DNA of 64,000 bases from Streptomyces sp. SID13031 (GTDB lineage Bacteria > Actinomycetota > Actinomycetes > Propionibacteriales > Kribbellaceae), in contig NZ_JAAGLV010000008.1 in assembly GCF_010548305.1 (NCBI RefSeq), positions 1 to 64,000 on the forward strand. Reading direction: 5' to 3'. Positions 1 to 7,645 of the stretch are shown here, in pieces. A model generated the notes under the pieces. That model did no database searches. It had not been told where the DNA came from and saw only the letters and a list, made by a program, of their open reading frames with translations. Both the position numbers and the translations under genes were made by a program. Position 1 is the first letter of the stretch. The number at the start of each line of letters is the position of its first letter.

Positions 1-37
1 CCAACTCACGCACGAACACCTCAGGCTGTCGAGCCAT
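1..37 (-). CDS. IS630-type transposase, N-terminal 12 codons only (runs off the window)
   Basis: Reading leftwards from an ATG at 37-35, the peptide is MARQPEVFVREL, which resembles the opening of actinobacterial IS630-family (DDE) transposases or their derived helix-turn-helix proteins. A good ribosome site (GGAGGT, reverse strand, about 43-48) sits 5-6 bases upstream. Only the first 12 residues are in the window, so no catalytic residue can be checked. The flanking kilobases hold gene fragments, which fits an insertion-prone region. It could equally be an IS630-derived domesticated gene. The family call rests on a short N-terminal motif and is tentative. Confidence 0.45.
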   Translation of the reverse strand, partial: MARQPEVFVREL

Positions 38-367
38 CACCACCTCCGACAGCCAGCCTCCAAAACCCACACCGCCCAGGTCAAGCCGACACGATTACAA
101 CGCCAACGTTGCTTGACGAGGCACTAGATCGGCTCAGCGCGGGAAGTGGTACGGCTCAGTCGAACAACTTGGTTTTGCCTGAAGGCATCGATCTCATGTT
201 GGATCGCTCCGTTCGGGGGAGGTGACCTGGTGCTGCTCTGCACAGCAGGTACGGCTCACTCCCTGGCTCAACTGGTCGACGTTCAGCACCTTTGAGGCGG
301 CGCGGCAGCATCTGGCGGGTCTACTAATCGGCAGCGGCGAGATCCGAGTCGACGCCATGATCCGCTG
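38..367. other. Gene-poor stretch between the transposase start and the Imm1-like gene
   Basis: No reading frame here has convincing composition. The first bases are the transposase leader, and one end of the insertion sequence probably lies within about 100 bases, but I could not identify terminal inverted repeats without the other end. An in-frame stop at 293 limits how far the following Imm1-like frame can extend upstream. Confidence 0.4.
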
Positions 368-754
368 GTGATTGCCACGCCTGATGATCTCGACCAGTTC
401 GTTGCAGGACTGATCGAGGACTATGGCAGCCACGCAGCCTACGCCCGAGTGCTGGACACGCCGGTGGACGTAGACACCGGATTCCCACCCCAGAGCCTGA
501 TGTCCGCCGTGGACCGAAACGGCAAGGTCGGCAGTCTGAAGTACGACGACGAAGGCACCGTTTGGTACCCCCCGGGCGATCCTGTCGACGATGAGGTCAG
601 CTACGCCCTCTTCGGCAACTCCGCACCCTGGCCCCCCGATTCGGAGATCCCACTCGATCAGGTCAAGGCCGCAGTCAACTACTTCCGCGAGCATGCCGGC
701 GAGCGCTGGGACGGCGTCGATTGGACGCTCTGGCCCGTAGAGGGGCCGACCTGA
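368..754 (+). CDS. Imm1-like immunity protein, orphan
   Basis: This 128-residue acidic protein resembles the Imm1 immunity family. It has an N-terminal helix after a T/A-PDDLD motif, a middle GTVWYPPGDP turn, and a C-terminal segment IPLDQVKAAVNYF followed by W-x3-DW. Imm1 proteins bind and neutralise secreted polymorphic toxins in the cytoplasm. The GTG start used here lacks a clear ribosome site, and the frame stays open back to a stop at 293; the residues just upstream (HDPLV) look like the first strand of the family, so the native N-terminus may be lost. No toxin gene lies next to it. The family match is by eye, from motif order and length. Confidence 0.6.
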   Translation: MIATPDDLDQFVAGLIEDYGSHAAYARVLDTPVDVDTGFPPQSLMSAVDRNGKVGSLKYDDEGTVWYPPGDPVDDEVSYALFGNSAPWPPDSEIPLDQVKAAVNYFREHAGERWDGVDWTLWPVEGPT

Positions 755-1084
755 CCTGGCTAGTTGCCCAAGACAATCAGCCGTCGAGTGTGCACATGAC
801 CTATTGGCCGCCAATAGTGCCTGGCCGGCGGTGTCAGACGCCGGGCTCGCTGGTGGGCGCACCCACTCGGCCGCCTGTCACCCACCGAGGCGCACCTGGT
901 AGCTATGACTTGGGCCCAGTCCGCCGAAGAGTTCGGCGCACGGCCGACGCCCGGAATCTTGTGGCGATGGTCGCAGGCGCCATGCAGCTCTGGCGTCATC
1001 CTCCGCGCCGCCGGTCGGCCTCCAGAATGATTGCATCTGGCGTCAGGCCTCGGACGCTGCGATTTCGACGGTTCCGGGTCTCCG
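755..1084. other. Non-coding or decayed interval
   Basis: Frames open here on either strand are arginine- and proline-rich and look like translation of non-coding GC-rich DNA. I see no protein family, promoter or hairpin that I can defend. Confidence 0.4.
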
Positions 1085-1939
1085 CTAGTCGGTGGGGTGG
1101 TTGCGAGCAGGGCAAGGTTTCAGTTCTGCGCCGCGGATCCCCAATGCCACCTGAACGACGCTTCGCCCGTAAAAGAGTTGATCAGTGCCAAACATTAGTT
1201 GCGGCCAAACCCGCGTGTTGAGTTTCGTGCGGGCACACAGCGCCCGCTGTGTCTTCTGAACTGGCAGCCGCATAAGCTCGATCCGGCGTCCTGAGGTCAC
1301 GACAATCAGTTCATCATTCTTTGACCCCACAACCTGTCCAGTGAATGACTGTAAACCAGTTGTGGTGAGCTCTTCGTAGGGAATCCATGTGTTGTTGGTG
1401 GATAATAGTGGAAAGATTGCAAGTACAGTAATAAGCATCGCGCGGCCGGATCGCTTGCGGACGTCGGTCGACGCGGCTCTGACAGGTCTGCTGCCTCGAT
1501 CCCGTTCGTGATATGCCACGTATAGGGCGAGTAGAAGTGACTCTGCGAGGAGTATGGACAACAGGATCCAAGGCGTGACGAACACTGCGAGGATCAGCAA
1601 GCCAAGGAACATAGGAGAATATTTCTCAAGTAGCTCTATTTCACGAGTAGAGGCTACTTGTCCACCGAACACGCCAAGATGGGAGATAAGTAAGAATGAG
1701 CAGGCAATGCCGGCGATGATAGTGCCGAAAAACTGAAGCGACACCAGCCCTGCACTAATGGCAATGTTTGCCGTACTCTCGGTTGCCGATAGTATCGCAA
1801 GCGAAACCTGCATATCGTAGCCAGCCAGCGACGAGATCTGGAAGATTGCGACCGCGGGCACGACAACTGCAACCGGTATGCCAAGGTGGCCACGCCGCCC
1901 GGATCCCACTGCATCGGGCTTCGCTGCGTCGTCAGCCAT
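1085..1939 (-). CDS. Polytopic membrane protein of unknown function
   Basis: A 284-residue protein with about four or five hydrophobic segments (roughly residues 22-42, 58-85, 107-140 and 170-185) followed by a C-terminal soluble part of about 90 residues. I do not recognise a family. The ATG at 1939 is used; the ribosome site upstream is weak (GGGGGA). Its 5' end overlaps the reading frame of a broken M48-like gene on the same strand, so the two may once have formed an operon or this start may have arisen at a deletion junction. The A/T content is higher than in most of the window. Confidence 0.55.
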   Translation of the reverse strand: MADDAAKPDAVGSGRRGHLGIPVAVVVPAVAIFQISSLAGYDMQVSLAILSATESTANIAISAGLVSLQFFGTIIAGIACSFLLISHLGVFGGQVASTREIELLEKYSPMFLGLLILAVFVTPWILLSILLAESLLLALYVAYHERDRGSRPVRAASTDVRKRSGRAMLITVLAIFPLLSTNNTWIPYEELTTTGLQSFTGQVVGSKNDELIVVTSGRRIELMRLPVQKTQRALCARTKLNTRVWPQLMFGTDQLFYGRSVVQVALGIRGAELKPCPARNHPTD

Positions 1940-2000
1940 CTGTCCCCCGGCGAGGTCGAACCTCGCTCAATCTTCTCACTGCTAGTCCATCCATGCCAGC

Positions 2001-2205
2001 CTCCGCCGGCCGCTCGGCAGACGGCCAGCCAGGCCGGAGCGATCCGCGCCAGCTCCTGGTCGGAAGGCTCCCGCAACCGCCACCACTTCGTCGCTAGGAA
2101 CGACTCTGCCTGGTGGAAGAAGATTCCGACCTCAGACACCAGGGCCACCGTCAGCACCACCCGGTACGCGGTGGTGCTGAACAAACCGATGAACTGGATC
2201 GACAT
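2001..2205 (-). pseudogene. Truncated M48-peptidase-like gene, N-terminal part only
   Basis: From an ATG at 2205, with a good AGAAGG ribosome site, the frame encodes a membrane segment and then a stretch containing WRLREPSDQELARIAPAWL. This matches in pattern the region before the catalytic core of actinobacterial M48-like proteins, and resembles RRPTMVEAQRLAPSWL in the complete M48-like protein at 58.6-59.7 kb. After about 68 residues similarity ends and the frame becomes a shadow of the next gene, closing at 1654. No HExxH segment remains. I read it as a 3'-truncated remnant; the right-hand limit given is where family-like sequence stops. Confidence 0.5.
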
Positions 2206-2595
2206 CCATGACCTTCTCTGCACTAAAGCCGAGGCTGGCGGCAGCCAGCTGAGAACGCGCTGTTAGCCGACGCACCGTGGGGAGCCAACATCGCAGCGCG
2301 GGGCGCCGACCCGCCCCTCCGGGAGGCGACGTTCGTCGTGGCCGGGGGCTGCTGTCGTTCCGGGTCGATGACGCTGCCGAGATGATCCACATGATGGTCA
2401 GCCGGGACTGCTCCGGGGAGCGTCGCGGATCCGGGTCAGTGCAGCCTCGACCTGCTCGGGTTTGCGGCCGAGCATCACCGCCGGCCTCATGCGAGGCGCA
2501 GGGGTTTCGGCCCTTTCGGGCAGAGTTCGAAGCCGCCACGGGGTGCCGGCTGACTTATCGTGAGAGCTGGGACCTGGGGGGATTGGTGGGGTCCA
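2206..2595. other. Gene-poor interval, possible remnants
   Basis: No convincing gene. A short reverse-strand stretch near 2398-2500 (RPAVMLGRKPEQVEAALTRI) has protein-like composition and may be the relic of a lost gene, but I cannot assign it. Confidence 0.3.
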
Positions 2596-3216
2596 ATGGC
2601 GACACGACAATCGTCGCGGCCGGTTCAACTGCCGACCGTCAGTCGGACGACGCTGCTCGCCTTGGGCGCGCTCGGCGGATTCGCCTGGGCAGCCGGACTG
2701 CGCGGGTTCATGTCTCAGGTCGCGGGCAACGAGGCAGACGTCCACTGGGTCGGCACCTTCGTCTGGGTCCTGCTGCCCGGCACTCTCACCGGCATCCTCC
2801 TCGCGTGGGCCGAGTCCATCCGACGTACTGGCGGCCGTCCGCATTGGCGCTGGCTGGCACTCTCGCCGTTGCTTTTCGCGGCCGTGCTCACCCCGGACCC
2901 GCTCGGCATCCTCGAGAGCGGCATCGGTGGCGGCGCCATCGGCGTACCGCTGTACGGCATACTCGGCGGTTATGCCATCTCTGGCCGCGGCCCGCTGTGG
3001 GGACGACTGATCGCCGGCCTCGTGGCTTTCAGCGTCGTACCGATCTGGGCTTTCACGGTCGAGTCCTTCGCCCCGCACCTCGCACTCGACACACCGGCAG
3101 GGCTTTGGGTCGCGCTGTACTACTACGCGTTCATGGCTCTACTCATGCTGGCCTGCGCGATCCCTCACCGCCCGGTCGAACGGTACGACGACCAAGCCGG
3201 GCTGGAGCAGAGATGA
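2596..3216 (+). CDS. Multi-pass membrane protein, unknown function
   Basis: A 206-residue protein with about six hydrophobic segments, spread from residue 22 to near the C-terminus. It has a LRGFM motif after the first segment, a GTFVWVLLPG loop and an RRTGGRPHWRWL basic loop, a pattern seen in a common but uncharacterised actinobacterial membrane family. The ATG at 2596 is chosen because a purine-rich GGTGGGG site precedes it; the frame could also start at a GTG at 2560. No neighbour suggests a role. Confidence 0.65.
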   Translation: MATRQSSRPVQLPTVSRTTLLALGALGGFAWAAGLRGFMSQVAGNEADVHWVGTFVWVLLPGTLTGILLAWAESIRRTGGRPHWRWLALSPLLFAAVLTPDPLGILESGIGGGAIGVPLYGILGGYAISGRGPLWGRLIAGLVAFSVVPIWAFTVESFAPHLALDTPAGLWVALYYYAFMALLMLACAIPHRPVERYDDQAGLEQR

Positions 3217-3851
3217 ACCAATCCGCGACCGAGGGTCCACGGTTTCGGTCCGGCGCACTCGCTTTCATGGTGGCAGTACGCCGTCGTCGTACCTGCTTTT
3301 GGGGTCCAGCTCTGGCAGGGCAAGGAGGGCGTCGTCAGCCTCCTCGACCAGGCCTTCAAGGAATCGGCGTTGATCCCGGTGCTCTTCGGCGGCCTGATCC
3401 TTCAACATAGGGCAGGTCGTGATGAGTGTTGCGGTCTGGCGCTAGGGCACGCTGTCCCGTGGGCGCCGCACTGCTGGCCCTGGCCTGCCTGATCGGTCTC
3501 GCCGCCTTCCTCGACGTCGTCCAGATCATCGCAAATGCTAGCGCGCCCAACCAACTCGGTAGGGCCGTTGGTGCAGTCAACTGACCAAGCCGCTCACCAG
3601 CCTGGGGGTGGTGCGCGTATAGCGCGAGCTCCCCGTACATGTCATAGAAGTTCAACCGCTCGCGCAGATGCTCGCACGCCGGACGACGCGATTCGCGAGT
3701 TGCGGCAGTAGCGTGCGGCGCCGCGCGCCCGCACGCACGCAGAGCGGCATGACAGGGCGGGTTGCCCTTGCAAAACCATTGGTGAACCGACTTGCTCCGC
3801 TGATGTACTGATGTGCGACCGTGAGTCTGCCCCGTGTCGGAGGTAGTAGTT
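3217..3851. other. Decayed interval with frameshifted coding traces
   Basis: An ATG at 3213 opens a frame that soon becomes arginine-rich, while a shifted frame from about 3272 reads as plausible protein (PAFGVQLWQGKEGVVSLLDQ and on to FGGLI) with no good start. This looks like a frameshifted remnant. Nothing recognisable follows up to the methyltransferase ribosome site at 3839-3843. Confidence 0.35.
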
Positions 3852-4607
3852 GTGACGAGCTATAACGCGCTTGCCGAGGTGTACGAGTGGCTCATCTCGG
3901 ATGCAAAGCTGGCCCCGGCCGAGTTCGCTGCGTCGTTCGACGACGTCCTCAGTCTCCTGCCGTCGAACGCTCACGTCCTCGATTGTTCGTGCGGAACCGG
4001 ACAGTTGGCGGTCGGCCTCGCCGGTCTTGGCATGCAGGTGGTCGCAACTGACGCCAGCGAAACGATGGTTCGTCGGACTGCGGAGTTGTCTGAGGAATTC
4101 AGGGCACCTGTCCGGACAGTGCGGGCGGACTGGCAAGAGTTGCCCGACCATTTCGATGACGACACCTTCGACATGGTGTTCTGCGTTGGCAACTCGCTGC
4201 ACCATGCCGTGGGCGCGAGAGGCAGGGTTGCTGCTCTGGAGTCGATGTCACGGCTTCTGCGCCGTGGCGGGCGCTTGGTACTCACCTCCCGCACCTGGGA
4301 ACTCGTGAGGGCCAGAGGTTCCCGGCTGGACATCAGTGACCGTCTTGTCCGCCGGAACGGGCGCAATGCCGTCGTGGTCTACCGCTGGGAGATTGCGTCA
4401 CATTGGGAGGATGAGCACCACATCGAGATTGCGGTCGCGCAAGTTGATGCGGCTGGGTCGGTTCTTGTCCGCTCGGAACTGCTGTCGTGCTGGCCCTACC
4501 GATACGACGAACTCGCAGCCGAGTTGCACCAGGTCGGACTCCGGACGGAAAGGAGCACGTACAACCCTGAGGCCGAGAACTACATGGTGGTCGCGAGCAA
4601 GGTATAG
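3852..4607 (+). CDS. Class I SAM-dependent methyltransferase
   Basis: A 251-residue Rossmann-fold methyltransferase. Motif I is VLDCSCGTG (residues 42-50), motif II ends in the acidic VVATDAS (63-69), and a DMVFCVGNSLHH segment (107-118) corresponds to motif IV. The product is probably cytoplasmic; the substrate cannot be inferred. The GTG at 3852 is chosen because GGAGG lies eight bases upstream; a further GTG at 3834 is in frame but lacks a ribosome site. It stands alone, with a gene-poor stretch on either side. Confidence 0.8.
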   Translation: MTSYNALAEVYEWLISDAKLAPAEFAASFDDVLSLLPSNAHVLDCSCGTGQLAVGLAGLGMQVVATDASETMVRRTAELSEEFRAPVRTVRADWQELPDHFDDDTFDMVFCVGNSLHHAVGARGRVAALESMSRLLRRGGRLVLTSRTWELVRARGSRLDISDRLVRRNGRNAVVVYRWEIASHWEDEHHIEIAVAQVDAAGSVLVRSELLSCWPYRYDELAAELHQVGLRTERSTYNPEAENYMVVASKV

Positions 4608-4923
4608 ACAACGGGCTCACAGTCCCTGGCCGGACCGCGCGGGTGCTCGCAGGAGGCTTGCGCCCCCTCATCGGCATGTGAGTGCGCTTCCGTGTGCAGT
4701 CTGGACGGTCAGGTCAACATCGGCAGACAACCCTCTAACTGGCCTCAGACGGGTGTACGAGACTGCAACTCGTCGCATCTCGACATGTCGCTTCGCCAGT
4801 TATTCAACGGGAGTCACGCGAAAGACGCCGCGACCAGCTACGCCACCTACGTTGCCACTCGCCGCTGACGGATGCTGCCGATTCCTCGCTAGCGTTCGAT
4901 CATGACCGCACAAGAGCAGTTCA
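4608..4923. other. Gene-poor interval
   Basis: No credible frame. An overlapping ATG at 4902 begins a frame with implausible composition; the usable frame starts at 4924. Confidence 0.35.
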
Positions 4924-5163
4924 TTGCCGCAGCCGGAAACACCCGTCGTGCCCTCAATCCTGGCCCTCGAGGCAGCCGGCTTTCAGGTCGAACAAATAGG
5001 CGAGGACCTTCTGCGGGCGGCGTCCCCGACAGGACGATACGTCGCTGCCGACCCGCTCGAACTCCTTGGAATGATCAAACTGATCGAGGTTCGCGGCTGG
5101 TCTTGGCAAGCCACAGACAGCCAAATCGACTCCGTACTGGAACGGTTCGGCTGGACAGGCTGA
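4924..5163 (+). CDS. Small hypothetical protein
   Basis: A 79-residue protein with balanced composition and third-position GC bias. The core contains a GRYVAADPLELLGMIKLIEV stretch followed by a helical SQIDSVLERFGW tail. I do not recognise the family. The TTG at 4924 or a GTG near 4948 could start it; neither has a strong ribosome site. It lies downstream of, and convergent with, the SARP regulator gene. Confidence 0.5.
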   Translation: MPQPETPVVPSILALEAAGFQVEQIGEDLLRAASPTGRYVAADPLELLGMIKLIEVRGWSWQATDSQIDSVLERFGWTG

Positions 5164-5266
5164 CCAGCTACTCCCGGCACTCCAACATCCGCCGTTACCA
5201 GTTTTAGAAGGTCAGTGATAGTGATTGGCGCCACGAGCTGAGGCCGGCCGCGCGCACTCGGCTGGG

Positions 5267-6031
5267 TCAGCCTGAGCCGAGCGGCACCTCGCCGCGGCGG
5301 GGCGAGTGCCGAGCCAGCAACTCCTGGAAGCCGACCGCGGGCGTGAGGCGCAGTTCGTCCCAAAGCAGCTCACAATACCGTCGGAAGTCTCGGTGCGCCG
5401 CGGCGTAGTTCCCCTCCCCGAGTTCGGCGGCAATCAGCGCGTAGTGTGCTGATTCGCGTAGCGGTTCGGCCGCAATCGAGGCTAGCGCCGCCTGGACTGC
5501 CAGGCCGTATCGGCCGTCAGCCAGCAGCCGGGAGGAGAGCGCTTCGAGGGCGTGCAAGCGAGTCTGGCGGACCCGCTCGCGTTCCAGGATCAGCCATTCC
5601 TCGTCCCAGCCGGGCAGTAGATCGAGGGTGAGCGGGTCGAGGCGCTCGTCGTCCCTCTCTAACTGCTCTTCTTGCCTGAGCAACCGTTCTGCCTGTGCCA
5701 GGCTCTCGTGCACGTCGACCCGGACGAGTGGGCCGAGCCGGACCTGGTCGTGCGCCGCGCTGACCAGCCAGCGGTCGACCTGCCGGATCCGCCATAGCGC
5801 GGTACGTAGGTTGCCTTGGGCTCTCTTTGCCGGGCTAGCCGCCCACACCCGCTCGGCCAACGCAGCCCGGGACTGCGGCAGGCGAGGCCGCCCGACTATG
5901 CAGAGCCCTACCAGCACCCGCTGGGCGTTGGTAGGGAGGAAGACTTCGGCGTTATCCACCATGACCGCGAAGGTGCCCAGTAGAAGGATGCGCGGCGGCG
6001 CGCGGGTTCCAATCTTCCGGGAATCGGACAT
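5267..6031 (-). CDS. SARP-type transcriptional regulator (OmpR-like HTH plus BTAD)
   Basis: A 254-residue regulator. The first 95 residues have the winged-helix pattern of AfsR/SARP proteins (ILLLGTFAVMVD, then ALAERVW and NLRTALWRIRQ). Residues about 98-245 are the bacterial transcriptional activator domain, including LLPGWDEEWLILERERVRQ, and end LWDELRLTPAVGF. SARPs bind short repeats near the -35 box and recruit RNA polymerase. The ATG at 6031 is preferred because GGGGGC precedes it; an in-frame TTG at 6043 is possible. It is transcribed away from the five-gene module at 6.1-12.6 kb and is its likely activator. Confidence 0.85.
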   Translation of the reverse strand: MSDSRKIGTRAPPRILLLGTFAVMVDNAEVFLPTNAQRVLVGLCIVGRPRLPQSRAALAERVWAASPAKRAQGNLRTALWRIRQVDRWLVSAAHDQVRLGPLVRVDVHESLAQAERLLRQEEQLERDDERLDPLTLDLLPGWDEEWLILERERVRQTRLHALEALSSRLLADGRYGLAVQAALASIAAEPLRESAHYALIAAELGEGNYAAAHRDFRRYCELLWDELRLTPAVGFQELLARHSPRRGEVPLGSG

Positions 6032-6110
6032 GGTGCCCCCCAAAAAATGCGCCTTATCGCCGAATGCCGATCCTCACTATGATCGATCCGCGTGTACCTA
6101 TGCGTCTACG

Positions 6111-6140
6111 CCCCGTCAATGCCGATACATGCCGTTGACG
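6111..6140. promoter_or_regulatory. Inverted CGTCAA/TTGACG element upstream of the module
   Basis: CCCCGTCAA at 6111-6119 and CCGTTGACG at 6132-6140 are inverted copies of the same core in the SARP/module intergenic region. TTGACG also matches a -35 box. A third copy lies at 6375-6388. They may be regulator sites; no binding is shown. Confidence 0.35.
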
Positions 6141-6161
6141 CCCGGGTACGAACGTCTTGGC

Positions 6162-6350
6162 ATGACGGCGTACCCCTGGCGAGTGATCGTGGTTCGGGCC
6201 TGGCCGGACAACGGGCAGCTGCGGGCCCGGATCCTGGTTGAGGGCGACGGCCAGCGCACCTGGGTCGTCGTCGGCCTGCCCGAAGTGGTCGAGCGGCTCC
6301 GTCAGCTCCTGGCAGAGATCGAACTGCAGGCGGACGAGGGCGGCACCTGA
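6162..6350 (+). CDS. Small basic/acidic protein, first gene of the module
   Basis: A 62-residue protein (starting MTAYPWRVIVVRAW) with two predicted beta strands, a QRTWVVVG strand and a C-terminal helix rich in leucine and glutamate. I do not recognise it. An in-frame ATG at 6129 would add 11 residues; the one at 6162 is chosen because the conserved-looking part starts there. It lies between the divergent SARP gene and the glycine-zipper gene, and probably belongs to the same transcription unit. Confidence 0.5.
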   Translation: MTAYPWRVIVVRAWPDNGQLRARILVEGDGQRTWVVVGLPEVVERLRQLLAEIELQADEGGT

Positions 6351-6374
6351 ACGGGTGAAACGCCACCGGCTACA

Positions 6375-6388
6375 CCCCGTTGACGGGG
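6375..6388. promoter_or_regulatory. CCCCGTTGACGGGG palindromic element
   Basis: A 14-base near-palindrome (CCCCGT, TG, ACGGGG) in the 111-base gap before the glycine-zipper gene. It shares TTGACGGGG with the inverted element at 6111-6119. It could be a regulator site or a small hairpin. Confidence 0.35.
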
Positions 6389-6461
6389 CGAGGGACGCCA
6401 GAAAGACGGTGAGCCGGAACAGTGGCCTGCGTCAAGGCCCGGCCGGAGGATGTGATGTCCC

Positions 6462-7187
6462 GTGACCTCTTACCCGCTCGTCGAGGACACCTGGACCGAC
6501 GTGCTACGCCGGACTCTGCACGAGTCCTACGCGGACGCCGGCGACGAGGAACTGGAGGAAGCCCTGGCCGGGATGCTCGACACGATGAGCCCTGCCGAGT
6601 CCTTCAACTTCTCGCAGGCACTGAACCAGATCGGACGCAGCACCGGACGCGTCCTCTCCGATCCGACGGTCGCGTCGATCTCGCGACAGGCGCTACCAGT
6701 GGCCGGCGGTGCGCTCGGCACCGTCATCGGCGGCCCGGCAGGCACCGCAATCGGCGGTCAACTCGGCACCCGGGCGGCCGCGGCGCTACCGGCATCAGCC
6801 CGGCCCAGTCCCACCGGTGTTCCCCCTGCCTTCGGCCGGGCAGCTGGGTCGCCAGTGGCCGGGGGGTCCGACGCCGCGCTCCAGGCATTGGTGCTCTCCC
6901 AGCAGCCCCAGTTGCTGCAGAGCCTGCTCGCCGCAGCTCTCGGCGGGCACGGCCAGCCGCAGGTGGCCGGAGTCCCGGTGGCGAAGATGCTCGGCATGTT
7001 CAGCGAGGTGATCGGCCAGGCCGCCGCCGACGCCGACGAATTGCTGTACCTCGAGCAGGGCGACCCGGACGCGGAGAGCGGTGGCGAGCCGGTCGAGCCG
7101 GCCCGTTCCCTGTACACCGCGCTGCTGGACGCCGACAACCTCGAACTGGCCGAGGCCTTCGACGACCGTGAGGAGGACTTCGCATGA
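6462..7187 (+). CDS. Glycine-zipper hypothetical protein
   Basis: A 241-residue protein with no family I recognise. Residues 81-102 form a glycine zipper (GG spaced every three to four residues), as in helices that pack tightly in membranes or pore-forming proteins. The rest is helical: an acidic N-terminal helix bundle (residues 10-45), a Pro/Ala linker (108-130), a Gln/Leu-rich helix (136-160) and an acidic C-terminus. There is no signal peptide. It starts at GTG 6462; a GGAGG is 14 bases upstream, which is long. It overlaps the next gene by ATGA, so translation is probably coupled. Confidence 0.6.
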   Translation: MTSYPLVEDTWTDVLRRTLHESYADAGDEELEEALAGMLDTMSPAESFNFSQALNQIGRSTGRVLSDPTVASISRQALPVAGGALGTVIGGPAGTAIGGQLGTRAAAALPASARPSPTGVPPAFGRAAGSPVAGGSDAALQALVLSQQPQLLQSLLAAALGGHGQPQVAGVPVAKMLGMFSEVIGQAAADADELLYLEQGDPDAESGGEPVEPARSLYTALLDADNLELAEAFDDREEDFA

Positions 7188-7645
7188 CCGCCACCGAACT
7201 CGACGAGGTGACTGCACTGCTGGAACACGTGCTGCCCGACCCGGCAGGTTTCGCCCAGCGGTTGCTGGATCAGGTCCTGACACAGTTCTCCAGCGTCCTG
7301 GACCAGGCCGGCACTACGCCGTTCCCATCCCCGCCCGGCACTTACCGGACGGCGAACACCGTCGCGGGGGAGCCCGTGGCGACCGACGCACCTGGGCCCT
7401 CCCCGCGCGACCCGCGCCTCCTGCTGGAAGCTGCGCTCGGCGCCTGCGACTGCTGGGGAACCCGATCCGACTGTCCGGCGTGCGCCGGCCAGGGCTCGTC
7501 GGGGTGGGCCGAGCCCGACCCGGACCTCTTCCGGGAGTTCATCGGACCCGCCGCCGCTCGGATGGCCCCGGCCACCGCTCCCGCTCCTGACGGCCCGACC
7601 ACTGAGGACAACCACGACGACGAAGGGAACGACGGGGATGACTAG
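7184..7645 (+). CDS. Cysteine-cluster protein with J-protein-like zinc motif
   Basis: A 153-residue protein. Residues 85-105 contain C88-x-C90 and C97-P-A-C100-A-G-Q-G, the CxxCxGxG pattern of DnaJ zinc fingers, which suggests one bound zinc and a protein-binding role. The N-terminal 40 residues are helical; the C-terminus is an acidic tail of Asp, Asn and Glu. The start overlaps the upstream stop (ATGA) and the end overlaps the next gene by eight bases. No enzymatic signature is seen. An adaptor or assembly factor for the large terminal protein is a reasonable guess. Confidence 0.6.
   Translation: MTATELDEVTALLEHVLPDPAGFAQRLLDQVLTQFSSVLDQAGTTPFPSPPGTYRTANTVAGEPVATDAPGPSPRDPRLLLEAALGACDCWGTRSDCPACAGQGSSGWAEPDPDLFREFIGPAAARMAPATAPAPDGPTTEDNHDDEGNDGDD

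Noticed and set aside
2277-3410. 377-codon forward frame
   Set aside because: Arginine- and proline-rich, in a different frame from the membrane-protein gene that shows proper hydrophobic segments.
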